Counted from the stretch's first letter, positions 15,304 through 23,700 are shown. The stretch: 41,574 nucleotides of DNA from Gloeomargarita sp. SKYB120 (GCA_025062155.1 JANXAM010000022.1:1-41574); one strand, 5' to 3'. The notes: a model not told the origin generated them from the letters alone. A program made the numbers and translations.

Positions 15304-16668
15304 TCACTTTGCCCCCATTGTACCGTTGGCCTGGCGCTGCGCCTGTCGCTCCGTCTTGCCCCGCCAGAGAAATTGCAGCGGCGTTCCCCGGAACCCCAAA
15401 TGCTGCCGAAACTGGTGGTCAAGGTAGCGCCGGTAGTTCTCTTTGAACAACTTGGGGTCGTTGACGAATAGGGCGATGGTGGGGGGTTGCGTCTGCACTT
15501 GGGTGCCGTAGTAAATGCGTCCCTGGCGTCCCTGGCGATTGGCGGGGGGCGATTGCCAAGCCGTGGCTTCCTGAAGGACTTCATTGATGACTGACGTGCT
15601 CACCCGCCGCCGGTGGGATTGGGCCGCCGTTTGCACCAGTTCCCAGATTTTGTCCACCCGCTGGCCGGTTTTAGCGCTGATAAATAGCACATCCGCCCAG
15701 TCCATAAAGTACATCCGCCGGCGCAATTCCTGCTCCAGGCGCGGCATGGTATGGCTGTCTTTGTCGGGAATCGCGTCCCACTTGTTGGCCAGCACTACGC
15801 ACGCCCGACCTTCTTTGATCACCCGCCCAGCCAGTTTCAAATCCTGGTCGGTGACGCCTTCGGTGATGTCTAGCACCAGCAGCACCACGTCTGCCCGGCG
15901 AATGGCCTTGAACGCCCGGTTGATGCCGAAAAATTCCGGGCCATACTCCACATACTTCTTGCGCCGAATGCCCGCCGTGTCAATCAAACAATAACTTTGG
16001 CCGTCCCGTTCCACCCAGGTGTCCACGCTGTCGCGGGTTGTGCCCGGAATCGGACTGACAATCGCCCGTTCTTCCCCCACCAGGGCATTGAGCAAGCTGG
16101 ATTTACCGACGTTGGGGCGGCCCACGATGGCGATGTGAATCGGGTCAGGCACTTCTGTGGCAGTTGCTGCGGGGAGATGGGGCACCAGCGCATCCAGCAA
16201 ATCCCCCACGCCAATCCCGTGCCCCGCGGAAATCGCATAGGGTTCCCCCAGCCCCAATTCCCAAAACTGGGCCGCCTGGATCAGACCGTGAGTGACGGAC
16301 TCGCACTTGTTGACAGCTAACAGGACGGGCCGGGGTTGTCGCCGCAACCACTCGGCAATTTCGGCATCGCCAGCAGTCGGCCCGGTTTGTCCATCCACCA
16401 CAAAAATCACTGCTTGGGCTTCCTGCACAGCGGTCATGGCCTGTTGGCGAATCTGGGGCAAGAATTCCGTGTCGTCGTCAAACACCAGCCCGCCCGTGTC
16501 CACCACTAGAAATTCCCGGTCCCGCCAGAACGCCTGCCGGTAGAGACGGTCGCGGGTCATGCCCGGCTGGTCAAACACAATGGCATCCCGTCCCCCGGCG
16601 ATGCGGTTCACCAGGGTAGATTTGCCCACGTTCGGACGACCGACCACTGCCACAATCGGTAACGCCAT
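15304..16668 (-). CDS. der: Ribosome-assembly GTPase Der (EngA)
   Basis: A 454-residue double GTPase. The first G domain has [10 protein letters not shown] (about 8-17), DTGGLV and NKCE (in place of NKxD). The second has [11 protein letters not shown] (about 181-191), [12 protein letters not shown] and SAKTG. A KH-like C-terminal domain follows ([25 protein letters not shown]). Der matures the 50S ribosomal subunit and is essential in most bacteria. Length is normal. It lies in the middle of the minus-strand run from 18686 to 13785. Confidence 0.95.
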   Translation of the reverse strand: MALPIVAVVGRPNVGKSTLVNRIAGGRDAIVFDQPGMTRDRLYRQAFWRDREFLVVDTGGLVFDDDTEFLPQIRQQAMTAVQEAQAVIFVVDGQTGPTAGDAEIAEWLRRQPRPVLLAVNKCESVTHGLIQAAQFWELGLGEPYAISAGHGIGVGDLLDALVPHLPAATATEVPDPIHIAIVGRPNVGKSSLLNALVGEERAIVSPIPGTTRDSVDTWVERDGQSYCLIDTAGIRRKKYVEYGPEFFGINRAFKAIRRADVVLLVLDITEGVTDQDLKLAGRVIKEGRACVVLANKWDAIPDKDSHTMPRLEQELRRRMYFMDWADVLFISAKTGQRVDKIWELVQTAAQSHRRRVSTSVINEVLQEATAWQSPPANRQGRQGRIYYGTQVQTQPPTIALFVNDPKLFKENYRRYLDHQFRQHLGFRGTPLQFLWRGKTERQAQRQANGTMGAK

Positions 16669-16724
16669 GTTGGGTTACGCCCCATCCCACGCACGCTATT
16701 TCCAGCATATCCAGCCGGCGGCGG

Positions 16725-17153
16725 CTATTGGGGGGGAGATTCCGGCAAGGACTGGCGTTGTTCCGGAGCCAAGCGGTAAGGTGGTTGGGGCGGTTGTCGC
16801 CAAGTTTGCCAAGCGGCTTTCACGCCCACCCACACACTCCGGGTGGAAATTTGGGTGCGCCGCAGGGTCTGCTTGGTGCTTTCTACACCTTGATTGACCT
16901 GTTCTACGAGGCGGCTAGCGCTTTGGACCCCTTGACTCACGTCGTCGGTCAGGTCGCTAATTTCCATCCCCGTCAGGCGAATGGCGTCGAGAGTAGGCGG
17001 CAAATCCCGGTTTAACGTATCGGCCAGCTTTTCGATGCTGCGGGCGGCGCGGGCAATTTCCTGGACGGCGGGGATCAGGGCAATCAAGACGGCTGTGAGG
17101 GAAACCGCCACCAGCGCCAACGACAGTCCCAGAAAAAAGATTGCTTCAGCCAC
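16725..17153 (-). CDS. DUF948-like membrane-anchored coiled-coil protein
   Basis: A protein of about 142 residues started at the GTG 17153, which overlaps the end of the YtxH gene by 8 bp. One N-terminal membrane helix (IFFLGLSLALVAVSLTAVLIALI, broken here at residue 5) leads to a long amphipathic helix (IARAARSIEKLADTLNRDL, then DDVSQGVQSASRLVEQVNQG), typical of DUF948 proteins. Such proteins are thought to scaffold at the membrane; function unknown. Upstream in-frame codons to 17297 belong to the overlapping YtxH gene. Confidence 0.65.
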   Translation of the reverse strand: MAEAIFFLGLSLALVAVSLTAVLIALIPAVQEIARAARSIEKLADTLNRDLPPTLDAIRLTGMEISDLTDDVSQGVQSASRLVEQVNQGVESTKQTLRRTQISTRSVWVGVKAAWQTWRQPPQPPYRLAPEQRQSLPESPPQ

Positions 17154-17451
17154 GGTTTTGTTGCCGCTGATGTTCCTGTCGTCCCGCTTCCCACCCCGCC
17201 TGCACCGCCAATTGGAAGCGAATCCAGTGGTCTTGCCACTGTTGCTGGAGCACGGCTGTCCACCGCTGGGCTTGGAGTTGCAAATTTCCGGAGACATCCG
17301 CCGTGAGTTCGGGGAGGGCTGCCGCCGCCTTGCGCAAGAGTCGCCGGGTTTCCTGGCCGGAGCGCGGCGCTAACACCATGCCCGCCACTAGGCCGGTGAC
17401 ACCCCCAATCACCAACCCCCCTAAGAATGCGCCGGTTGGATTGCGACTCAT
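17146..17451 (-). CDS. YtxH-domain protein
   Basis: A 101-residue protein whose glycine-rich membrane start (GAFLGGLVIGGVTGLVAGMV) and APRSGQETRRLLRK segment match the YtxH/gas-vesicle-like family. The helical tail is rich in Gln, Trp and Ala. Function unknown; members are stress-linked in Bacillus. It is 20 bp downstream of the DUF697 GTPase gene and overlaps the DUF948-type gene by 8 bp, so the three are likely one operon of envelope proteins. Confidence 0.75.
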   Translation of the reverse strand: MSRNPTGAFLGGLVIGGVTGLVAGMVLAPRSGQETRRLLRKAAAALPELTADVSGNLQLQAQRWTAVLQQQWQDHWIRFQLAVQAGWEAGRQEHQRQQNRG

Positions 17452-17471
17452 ACCATATCCCCACTCTGGCT

Positions 17472-18686
17472 TTACTGTAGCCCATGGGCGGGGGGGGAAT
17501 GCAAATACCGGCGTAAACGGGTTAACACCGCCCCCTGGTCAATCTCACCGAGCCATTGCTGAATTGTTGCGGCTGGACTGCCCGGCCCCCAGGTCTTGTC
17601 CTGCATCAAGTACTGCCATCCCAACCGCCCCACCAGGTACGTCGCCAGACCTGCTAGCGCGCCTTGCCCTGCGGCAACCGCGATGTAGGGAAGCCAGGTC
17701 AGGCCAGACCCCACGGCGAAACTGCTTTTGAGTACACTGGCGCCGATCCCTAGCCCGCCCAAACTCCCCGCCATCAACTGGAGAAATTGCATGGCTTCCC
17801 CAGCGCTTAGAGACACGCCCGCCCGGCGCGCCAATCGCAGCAACAAGGCCCCATCCATCAGCGCCCCGACCAGCAAATCCACCCCAAATACCGGGTTAAC
17901 AGCCACCGCCAGCGCTTTCCGGGTACTGGCTCGCCAGATCAGCGCTTCGATTTGGGCTGGAGGCGCACTCAAAGGCGGTGCTTGCGCGGTGGTGTGCAGG
18001 GCGTTCAAGGCTAAAAGTGCCGGCGCCAGTTGGGTTAATTCCTGGACCAAGCGCTGGCGTAAGGGTTCGACCTGGGGAGGCGCGGGTTGCCGGACGACAG
18101 TGCCCTGGGGCGTGCGTTGCCAGGTGGTCGGTTGCGCGGCGACGGGAATCACATCTTTGGGGTCCACCCAGCGAGCTAATTGACCGGATTGCCAGCGGGA
18201 CAGCAACAGGGCTTGGGCGTCCGGGGGATATTGGTCCATTTTGTTGAGAACGACCATGACGGGTTTTCCCGCCCGCACCAGGCGCGACAGGATACCCAAT
18301 TCTTCCCGGTTGGGGTCGCCGCTGAGCACCAGGAGGACCAGTTCCGCTCCCAAGGCCAAGGCCCACACCTGCTCGGCGGTTGTTTGCCCCACTTCGTCCA
18401 AGCCCGGCGTATCCACCAACTCGACCCTGACGTTTCCCAAGGACCATTGCACGGCTTGCGCCCCCTGGGTCACCCCATGCACCGCCCCTGTCGCAAACAC
18501 CGGCTCTCCCACCAGAGCGTTGAGCAAGCTGGATTTGCCCCGCCCCACCAACCCCAGCACCACCACTTGTACCAATCCCTGGTCCAACCGCTGCCGGGCT
18601 GACCCGCTGCTGAGCGCCTGCGCCTGGGCATAACACCACGCCCCCTTTAACGCCGCCCAGTCCTGTATCGCTGTCACCGTCGCCAT
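17472..18686 (-). CDS. Membrane-associated GTPase with DUF697 domain
   Basis: A 404-residue Era/dynamin-like GTPase. Counted from ATG 18686, the G domain has [16 protein letters not shown] (about 43-58), a DTPGLDE G3 motif near 94-100 and NKMD (about 148-151). The C-terminal half is a DUF697 region with hydrophobic, Gly-rich helices (VNPVFGVDLLVGALMDGALLLRLARRAG; LPYIAVAAGQGALAGLATYLVG, quoted in parts). ATG 18686 is chosen because GGGGGAAGG precedes it; an ATG at 18734 adds 16 residues but has no ribosome site. Likely acts on the inner or thylakoid membrane; role unknown. First gene of the long minus-strand run. Confidence 0.82.
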   Translation of the reverse strand: MATVTAIQDWAALKGAWCYAQAQALSSGSARQRLDQGLVQVVVLGLVGRGKSSLLNALVGEPVFATGAVHGVTQGAQAVQWSLGNVRVELVDTPGLDEVGQTTAEQVWALALGAELVLLVLSGDPNREELGILSRLVRAGKPVMVVLNKMDQYPPDAQALLLSRWQSGQLARWVDPKDVIPVAAQPTTWQRTPQGTVVRQPAPPQVEPLRQRLVQELTQLAPALLALNALHTTAQAPPLSAPPAQIEALIWRASTRKALAVAVNPVFGVDLLVGALMDGALLLRLARRAGVSLSAGEAMQFLQLMAGSLGGLGIGASVLKSSFAVGSGLTWLPYIAVAAGQGALAGLATYLVGRLGWQYLMQDKTWGPGSPAATIQQWLGEIDQGAVLTRLRRYLHSPPAHGLQ

Positions 18687-18698
18687 CGGCCTTCCCCC

Positions 18699-18717
18699 AC
18701 AAAATGTAAAATTTTGT
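18699..18717. promoter_or_regulatory. 7-bp perfect inverted repeat in GTPase leader
   Basis: ACAAAAT, five bases, ATTTTGT lies directly before the ribosome site of the GTPase gene on the minus strand. It could be a regulator operator or a small RNA hairpin. No regulator is identified. Confidence 0.4.
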
Positions 18718-18727
18718 TGCCGTTTGT

Positions 18728-18745
18728 CGGACATTTAGTTACATT
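18728..18745 (+). promoter_or_regulatory. HLR1-like element upstream of hli
   Basis: CGGACATT, a TA spacer and GTTACATT form two octamers with the 2-bp spacing of the HLR1 motif (G/T)TTACA(T/A)(T/A), 13 of 16 positions matching. HLR1 is the known binding site of the response regulator RpaB at high-light genes. It lies 30 bp before the hli start codon, where such a site is expected. Confidence 0.6.
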
Positions 18746-18774
18746 TGTTAATGTCAGCCTTGTTGGAGGTGGTT

Positions 18775-18921
18775 ATGCAAGAGCAGCAAGCGCCCAAGTT
18801 TGGTTTTACCAATTTTGCGGAAACCTGGAACGGTCGGTTGGCCATGTTGGGGTTTGTGATTGGCGTGGCGACCGAGTTGCTGACCGGCAAGGGGATTTTG
18901 GCCCAGTTGGGTTTGATGTAA
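18775..18921 (+). CDS. High-light-inducible protein (one-helix CAB-like)
   Basis: A 48-residue protein with the chlorophyll-binding motif of the light-harvesting superfamily: E16-x2-N19-G-R21-x-A-M in AETWNGRLAMLGF, followed by a single membrane helix through VIGVATELLTGKG. These proteins bind chlorophyll and carotenoid in the thylakoid and protect photosystem II assembly intermediates from excess light. TGGAGG about 7 bases before the ATG is a good ribosome site, an HLR1-like element lies upstream and a terminator downstream, so it is probably a single-gene transcript induced by strong light. Confidence 0.93.
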   Translation: MQEQQAPKFGFTNFAETWNGRLAMLGFVIGVATELLTGKGILAQLGLM

Positions 18922-18966
18922 TTCCTGTTCCGTCAGTCCCGTTTTGATCTTCTCATAGACTTGAGC

Positions 18967-18991
18967 AGCCTGGGGTTTTCCTAGGCTTTTT
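18967..18991 (+). terminator. Rho-independent terminator of hli
   Basis: AGCCTGGG pairs with CCTAGGCT (one G-T wobble) around a GTTTT loop and is followed by a run of five T. It lies 45 bp after the hli stop and before the next ribosome site. Confidence 0.75.
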
Positions 18992-19034
18992 CATGTTTTA
19001 TCTTGGAAGTGAAGAAGCGGGTGCGGAGAGGAGT

Positions 19035-19322
19035 ATGGCCCTGATTCGCGTCGGTAGCCAGGTGTTCAACACGGACTACATCGTGCGGGTGCGCCTGTAC
19101 GACAGCAATTCCTTTAGCAATAACTGTGTGACGCTGCTGGTGGACGAGGGCGCGGGGGAATTCAACGGCGATGTCAACGGCATGAGCGGGCACTGGGGCT
19201 TGCAGTCCTATTCTTTTTACAACGAGCAGGCGGACATGCTGCGGGGGTTTTTCACCAGTCCCGATTACGTGATTGACTTAACGGTGCCCCAACCGGTGCA
19301 AACGACAACGGGAGCGGAGTAG
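19035..19322 (+). CDS. Conserved small protein, unknown function
   Basis: A 95-residue soluble protein. ATG 19035 has AGAGGAG one base upstream of the start region and gives MALIRVGSQVFNTDYIVRVR; an earlier start at 18993 lies in the terminator of hli and is unlikely. The middle (SNNCVTLLVDEGAGEFNGDVN) and C-terminus (ADMLRGFF, YVIDLTVPQP) look folded, beta-rich. I do not recognise the family. Its stop codon abuts the ycf37-type gene, so it is the first gene of the run ycf37-crr7-plsY. Confidence 0.65.
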   Translation: MALIRVGSQVFNTDYIVRVRLYDSNSFSNNCVTLLVDEGAGEFNGDVNGMSGHWGLQSYSFYNEQADMLRGFFTSPDYVIDLTVPQPVQTTTGAE

Positions 19323-19856
19323 GTGGACCTGGCGCTGCAAATTACCTATCTATTGGGCTTGTTGACGCTGCTGGGGGTGTCGGCGGTCCTGGTGGCGCGA
19401 CAAGTGCTGAAAACGCGGGCGACGGAAACCCGGCTGACCGAATTGCAGCGGAAAGTGACAGCCGGCGAAGCCACCGCAGCGGACTACTATGAATTGGGGA
19501 GCATTTATCTGCGCAAAAAGCTCTACGTCCAATGCGTTAACCAGTTGCAAAAAGCCCTGAAAAACTGGGACGAAAATGACCTGGCGGGCTTGGCCAAAGT
19601 CTATAACGCGCTGGGGTTTGCCTATTTCAGTCAAGAACAATACGACCTAGCGATTCGCCAGTACCGGGAGGCGCTTAAATTGCAGCCGGATTACGTGACA
19701 GCGTTGAATAACCTGGGCCATGCCTATGAGAAAAAGAATTTGACCGCCCAGGCGCTGGAAGTCTATGAGCAGGTGTTGCAAATCGCGCCGGATAACCCAA
19801 CGGCCAAGCAACGGGCGGCTTCCTTACGCAAACGTTTGACACCCACGCCGAGTTGA
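19323..19856 (+). CDS. ycf37: TPR protein, Ycf37-like (photosystem I assembly)
   Basis: A 177-residue protein with one N-terminal membrane helix (about 5-26), a short coiled linker (ETRLTELQRKVTAGEAT), and three TPR units from about 54 to 160 (DYYELGSIYLRKKLY, KVYNALGFAYFSQEQYDLAI, TALNNLGHAYEKKNLTAQAL). Length and layout match Ycf37, which helps assemble or stabilise photosystem I in Synechocystis. Other membrane TPR proteins are possible, so the symbol is moderate confidence. The GTG start directly follows the stop of the previous gene; crr7 follows after 7 bp. Confidence 0.72.
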   Translation: MDLALQITYLLGLLTLLGVSAVLVARQVLKTRATETRLTELQRKVTAGEATAADYYELGSIYLRKKLYVQCVNQLQKALKNWDENDLAGLAKVYNALGFAYFSQEQYDLAIRQYREALKLQPDYVTALNNLGHAYEKKNLTAQALEVYEQVLQIAPDNPTAKQRAASLRKRLTPTPS

Positions 19857-19863
19857 ACTTGCC

Positions 19864-20124
19864 ATGGCGGACCCCTTGCTGTACGAAGGTGAACATTACG
19901 TGGTGTTGACCCCCACCGCCCCCGAGGAACTGTGTACGGAAGCCGAGTTGCGGGAGCGGCTCCAGCGGGTTCTCGAGCAGATGCCGGAATTGACGCCGGA
20001 ACTGGCGGTCTACCCAACCGTGGCCGAACGGGTGCAATATTTGTTGGACCGGGCCTGCCGGTTGGAGTGGGGCGAGGGGGAATTTATGGAATGGTATCTG
20101 GTGCGGTTGGAGAAGCGACGGTGA
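19864..20124 (+). CDS. CRR7-family protein
   Basis: An 86-residue soluble protein: DPLLYEGEHYVVL, TEAELRERLQRVL, AERVQYLLDRACRLEWGEGEF and EWYLVRLEKR. This matches the chlororespiratory reduction 7 family. In plants CRR7 is needed to assemble the NDH-1 complex; cyanobacterial members are less studied. The stop shares one base with the plsY ATG (TGATG), and ycf37 lies 7 bp upstream, so the genes are co-transcribed. Confidence 0.72.
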   Translation: MADPLLYEGEHYVVLTPTAPEELCTEAELRERLQRVLEQMPELTPELAVYPTVAERVQYLLDRACRLEWGEGEFMEWYLVRLEKRR

Positions 20125-20759
20125 TGGCGGTTAACCTGCTACTGCTGGTGCTGGCGTACCTGTGGGGGTCGTTGCCGCCAGGGTATATCGCCGGGCGCCT
20201 AGCCGGAATTGACATTCGCCAGGTGGGGTCTGGTTCAACGGGAGCAACCAACGTTTTGCGCACGCTCGGGAAAGGACCAGCCCTGGTCGTGTTTGCAATT
20301 GACCTGCTCAAGGGTGTGGCGGCGATTCTCTGCGCTCGGTGGGTTTGGCAAACCTGGCCTGGATGGAACCCCGGCGATACGCGCCTGTGGTGGGAATTGG
20401 CTTATGCCCTGGCGGCCCTAGTCGGTCACAGCAAGTCTATCTGGATCAACTGGCAAGGTGGGAAATCGGTGGCGACAGGATTAGGGTTGCTTTTGTTATT
20501 TGCCTGGCCGGTGGCCCTAGGGGCGCTGGCGGTGTTTGTCCTGCTGGTGGCGACCGTGCGGATTGTCTCGCTCGGCTCCATCGCGGCCTGTTTGACGGCC
20601 AGTGGGTTGGCGTTGGTGCTGCCGATACCGTTGCCCTACCAACTCTATGTCTTGCTGGGGAGCGCTTACATCATCTGGTGTCACCGCAGCAATATCCAAC
20701 GGTTGCGCCAGGGCACCGAACCCCGCTTGGGAGCCGCTAAGCCGTCGGGAGGCGGGTGA
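20124..20759 (+). CDS. plsY: Acyl-phosphate:glycerol-3-phosphate acyltransferase
   Basis: A 211-residue membrane enzyme that makes lysophosphatidate from acyl-phosphate and glycerol-3-phosphate at the start of phospholipid synthesis. The conserved motifs are GSLPPGYIAGRLAGIDIRQVGSGSTGATN (about 13-41, in parts), DLLKG, GHSKSIWINWQGGKSVATG and the HRSNIQRL end. ATG 20124 overlaps the crr7 stop; an open frame further upstream is a shadow of crr7. Converges with the glutaredoxin-like gene (23 bp shared). Confidence 0.93.
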   Translation: MAVNLLLLVLAYLWGSLPPGYIAGRLAGIDIRQVGSGSTGATNVLRTLGKGPALVVFAIDLLKGVAAILCARWVWQTWPGWNPGDTRLWWELAYALAALVGHSKSIWINWQGGKSVATGLGLLLLFAWPVALGALAVFVLLVATVRIVSLGSIAACLTASGLALVLPIPLPYQLYVLLGSAYIIWCHRSNIQRLRQGTEPRLGAAKPSGGG

Positions 20760-21018
20760 ACCACTGCTGTAGGTAGGCTTGGCACTGAGCCGCAGAGAGA
20801 CGGGGGGACAGGCGGGGTAACCGCACTTCTCGGTCACCGTTGACCAAGGCCAGTACCGGGATTTCGTACTGATAGCGTTCCCACCAAGTAGGGTTGGTCG
20901 TGATGTCGCGTTCTTCCAGGTGAAACCAGCCCGGCGCAATGGCGGTCAATTTCTCTCGTAGTCCTGCGCACAGGTGGCAACCCGGTTTACTATAAAGCAC
21001 GAGATGGGGCAATGTCAT
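20737..21018 (-). CDS. Glutaredoxin-like thioredoxin-fold protein
   Basis: A 93-residue protein of the glutaredoxin-like DUF836 type. The ATG at 21018 opens MTLPHLVLYSKPGCHLC, with a CxxC at C14 and C17. EIPVLALVNGDREVRLPRLS supplies the usual cis-Pro strand (the Pro of IPV). A longer start at 21063 is possible. Likely a small thiol-disulfide protein in the cytosol; partner unknown. Divergent from pyrB with a 56-bp gap and convergent with plsY. Confidence 0.78.
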   Translation of the reverse strand: MTLPHLVLYSKPGCHLCAGLREKLTAIAPGWFHLEERDITTNPTWWERYQYEIPVLALVNGDREVRLPRLSPRLSAAQCQAYLQQWFTRLPTA

Positions 21019-21074
21019 GGCGATCCGGTCAACGATAACCCATTTGGTATTGTACGGGCGCACCCGGCGACAAT

Positions 21075-22049
21075 ATGACCCTTAACCAATGGCAACGCCG
21101 GCATTTGCTGTCACTGGCGGATTTGGCCCCCTGGGAATACGACATCATTTTGCAAACCAGCGCCAGTTTTGCCGAAGTGCTCACCCGTCCCACCCCCAAA
21201 GTGCCGACATTGCAGGGGAAAGTGGTGGCACTGATGTTTTTCGAGTCATCCACCCGCACCCGCAACAGCTTTGAACTGGCCGCCAAGCGCCTGTCTGCCG
21301 ATACGCTGAATTTCTCTCCTGGCACATCAGCGCTCAACAAGGGGGAGACCATCCTGGACACGGCCAAAACCCTGCTGGCCATGAACACCAACCTGATGGT
21401 GATCCGGCATGCGGCTAGTGGCGTCCCCCAGCAAATTGCCCAGGAGTGCGACCGCCTGGGAACGAATGTGGGCGTGATCAACGCTGGCGATGGTCAACAC
21501 GAGCATCCCACCCAAGCGCTACTGGATTTATTCACCCTGTGCCAGCAATTGTCCGGTTCATCCCCGCAGCTGCAGGCGTTACAAAACCGCAAGGTCGTAA
21601 TTGTGGGCGACATTCTCCATTCACGGGTGGCCCGTTCCAACATTTACAGCTTGCGCGCTGCTGGTGCGGATGTGCATTTGGCTGGCCCCCCCACGCTGGT
21701 GCCCCGAGAACTGGAAGCTCTGGGAGTCCACGTGCATTGGGAATTGGCCCCTGCCTTAAAAGACGCTGATTTTGTCATGGCCTTGCGGTTACAGACCGAA
21801 CGGATGCAGCAGCATTTTTTGCCGACCTTGCGGGAGTATCATCGGGAGTATGGCATCACCCGTGAACGGTTAGCGCTCTGTCGTCCCCACGTCAAACTGC
21901 TGCATCCTGGCCCAGTGAATCGAGGTGTGGAAGTCACGTCGGATTTGGTCGATGACCCGCAGATCAGTTTGGTGCCGCACCAAGTGCAAAACGGCGTTGC
22001 CGTGCGCATGGCGGTTTTGTATTTGCTTGGCACAGCGAAAATAACCTGA
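21075..22049 (+). CDS. pyrB: Aspartate carbamoyltransferase catalytic chain
   Basis: A 324-residue enzyme of pyrimidine synthesis joining carbamoyl phosphate and aspartate. The carbamoyl phosphate loop is S58-S-T-R-T-R63 in [38 protein letters not shown] and [10 protein letters not shown] are all present. The length is that of a catalytic chain without a fused regulatory part. No pyr operon surrounds it. After the stop, about 110 bp hold no gene. Confidence 0.95.
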   Translation: MTLNQWQRRHLLSLADLAPWEYDIILQTSASFAEVLTRPTPKVPTLQGKVVALMFFESSTRTRNSFELAAKRLSADTLNFSPGTSALNKGETILDTAKTLLAMNTNLMVIRHAASGVPQQIAQECDRLGTNVGVINAGDGQHEHPTQALLDLFTLCQQLSGSSPQLQALQNRKVVIVGDILHSRVARSNIYSLRAAGADVHLAGPPTLVPRELEALGVHVHWELAPALKDADFVMALRLQTERMQQHFLPTLREYHREYGITRERLALCRPHVKLLHPGPVNRGVEVTSDLVDDPQISLVPHQVQNGVAVRMAVLYLLGTAKIT

Positions 22050-22142
22050 AGTTGGTCAGGGAAATGCCAGGAATTAACCCAGGGGATAACCAACCGAGAG
22101 AGAATCTCAGGAAATTGCGCACAACCACAACCGGAGCGTGAC

Positions 22143-22170
22143 TGGACGTGCAGCAATCGCGTAGTATAAT
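22143..22170 (+). promoter_or_regulatory. Likely promoter of the 60-residue membrane protein gene
   Basis: A perfect TATAAT at 22165-22170 with TGGACG at 22143-22148 (16-bp spacer), about 75 bp ahead of the start codon at 22247. Confidence 0.45.
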
Positions 22171-22246
22171 GCCTTTACAGATACAGAACATTTCACGATT
22201 TCCAAAAGGGCAACAGGTCAGTTGCTGGTCAAAGGGGGGAGGGTCT

Positions 22247-22429
22247 ATGAATATTGCAGCAACCCTTTTGTTAGTGATTTATCTCCTGGGGGCCTGGCGG
22301 TTTCTTGCTGGCTTTGATAAGACTTTCTACTCCAGCAATCGTTTTTGGTTAACCGTTCTGTGGCCCATCTTTTTTGCGTTTAGTGGCCGCTACCGCCAGG
22401 AATTTTTCAAGGCCCTGAAGGGTTCATAA
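22247..22429 (+). CDS. Small membrane protein, conserved, unknown function
   Basis: A 60-residue protein started at ATG 22247, with a strong GGGGGGAGGG just upstream; the in-frame start at 22148 lies before the promoter-like TATAAT and is rejected. It has two hydrophobic stretches (AATLLLVIYLLGAWRFL and FWLTVLWPIFFAFS) and a basic tail SGRYRQEFFKALKG. I believe similar short proteins occur widely in cyanobacteria, but no function is known to me. Confidence 0.65.
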   Translation: MNIAATLLLVIYLLGAWRFLAGFDKTFYSSNRFWLTVLWPIFFAFSGRYRQEFFKALKGS

Positions 22430-22758
22430 CTCAACGGCACCTTCTTTTTATCAACAAATATGCCATGGCTTGTTTCTTTGGGGCCGTTTACTCACCTGCT
22501 GTAGCTGAATGACTTTGGTTGTCCAGAGGGATAATCAAATAAGCACAGGGCTTTAGACTACAACCTAACAAAAATTGCCAACTAGCGGTCGCAGGGGGTA
22601 CCCCTTCATCATCTCTGCATTCTCACTAGGAAATTCTCTACCAGCTTGCATAAATAGAAGTATCAGATGACCGGCCTAGAGATTGGGCTGTAAAACCATT
22701 TTTATGGAATGCCATTGCTCGCTACAATGCGATATAAACTTGCGGCATCTATTCACTC
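22430..22758. other. Gene-free stretch before the recombinase
   Basis: No reading frame longer than about 20 codons with a ribosome site was noticed on either strand. It is more AT-rich than its surroundings. GGGGGTACCCC (22596-22606) forms a short palindrome. TACAAT at 22723-22728, followed by GATATAAAC, could be the -10 region of the recombinase gene. No tRNA was recognised. Confidence 0.4.
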
Positions 22759-23700
22759 ATGTCTCCCACTTTGCTGCCGGCCCATCCCGAACCATTGACT
22801 CCAGCAACAGCCCATCCCGTCTGGGTGTATTTGAGCCGTCTCAGCCCGGGGTCGCGGCGCACGCTGCTGGAAGCGCTGGAATTGATGGCCCGCTGGATGA
22901 GTCAAGCCCAGTGGGGGGCGCTGGAATTTCCCTGGTGGCAATTGCGATATCCCCACACGACGGCGTTGCGGGCTTGGTTGGTGGAGCGGTACGCCCCGGC
23001 GACGGTCAATAAACAACTAGCAGCACTACGCGGGGTCCTGCGGGAATGCTGGCGCTTGGGGTTGCTCTCGGCGGAAGACTATCACCGTACTGTAGATGTG
23101 CCGACGGTCAGGGGGCAACGGCTTTTGCGGGGACGGGTGGTCAGCGACGCCGAAATTAACGCCATTTTAACCCTATGCCAGCAAGAAAACAGTCCAGCGG
23201 GGTACCGGGATGCGGCATTGTTTGCGCTACTGGTGGGGTCGGGAGTGCGGCGGGCGGAAGTCGTAGCGTTGGAACTGTCGGATTACGAACCGGCTACCCA
23301 TCGTTTGCATGTGCGAGCCGGCAAGGGCAACAAAGACCGCTGGGTGTACCTAGCACCAGGAGCAGAGGTGTGGCTGCAACGCTGGTTAGCGGTACGGGGA
23401 CGGGAAGTGGGGCCGCTGTTGTGCCCGGTGAATCGCTGGGGCCAGGTGATTGTGCGCCGGATGACGGACCAGGCGGTGTTGCATATCCTGAGCAAACGGG
23501 CGCACCAGGCCGGTCTAGCAGCGTTTAGCCCCCACGATTTACGCCGGACATTTATTTCTAACTTGCTGGATGCAGGCGTGGATGTGGCCACTGTACAGAA
23601 ACTGGCGGGTCATGCCCAGGTGCAAACGACGATTCGCTACGACCGGCGCGAGGAACAAACCAAGCAACTGGCGGTTGCTCGCCTGCGTATTCATCATTGA
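22759..23700 (+). CDS. Tyrosine recombinase (XerC/D-like)
   Basis: A 313-residue site-specific recombinase. An N-terminal core-binding domain (about 20-110) is followed by the catalytic domain with all key residues: R164 in SGVRRAEV, K189 in RAGKGNKDR, H259-x2-R262 in SPHDLRRTF, H285 in AGHAQVQTT and the nucleophile Y294 in TIRYDRR. It could be the chromosome dimer resolvase or an integrase of a lost element; it borders a patch of insertion sequences. No dif or att site was recognised beside it. The frame is intact. Confidence 0.87.
   Translation: MSPTLLPAHPEPLTPATAHPVWVYLSRLSPGSRRTLLEALELMARWMSQAQWGALEFPWWQLRYPHTTALRAWLVERYAPATVNKQLAALRGVLRECWRLGLLSAEDYHRTVDVPTVRGQRLLRGRVVSDAEINAILTLCQQENSPAGYRDAALFALLVGSGVRRAEVVALELSDYEPATHRLHVRAGKGNKDRWVYLAPGAEVWLQRWLAVRGREVGPLLCPVNRWGQVIVRRMTDQAVLHILSKRAHQAGLAAFSPHDLRRTFISNLLDAGVDVATVQKLAGHAQVQTTIRYDRREEQTKQLAVARLRIHH

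Noticed and set aside
15584-16543. Plus-strand frames opposite der
   Set aside because: Compositional shadows of der; no motif.
22430-22758. Possible tRNA or small RNA gene
   Set aside because: No cloverleaf or T-loop pattern was recognised; the short palindrome GGGGGTACCCC alone is not enough.
22759-23700. Recombinase as the integrase of a genomic island covering the IS patch
   Set aside because: No att repeats, tRNA target or cargo genes were found; the insertion sequences beside it are self-contained.
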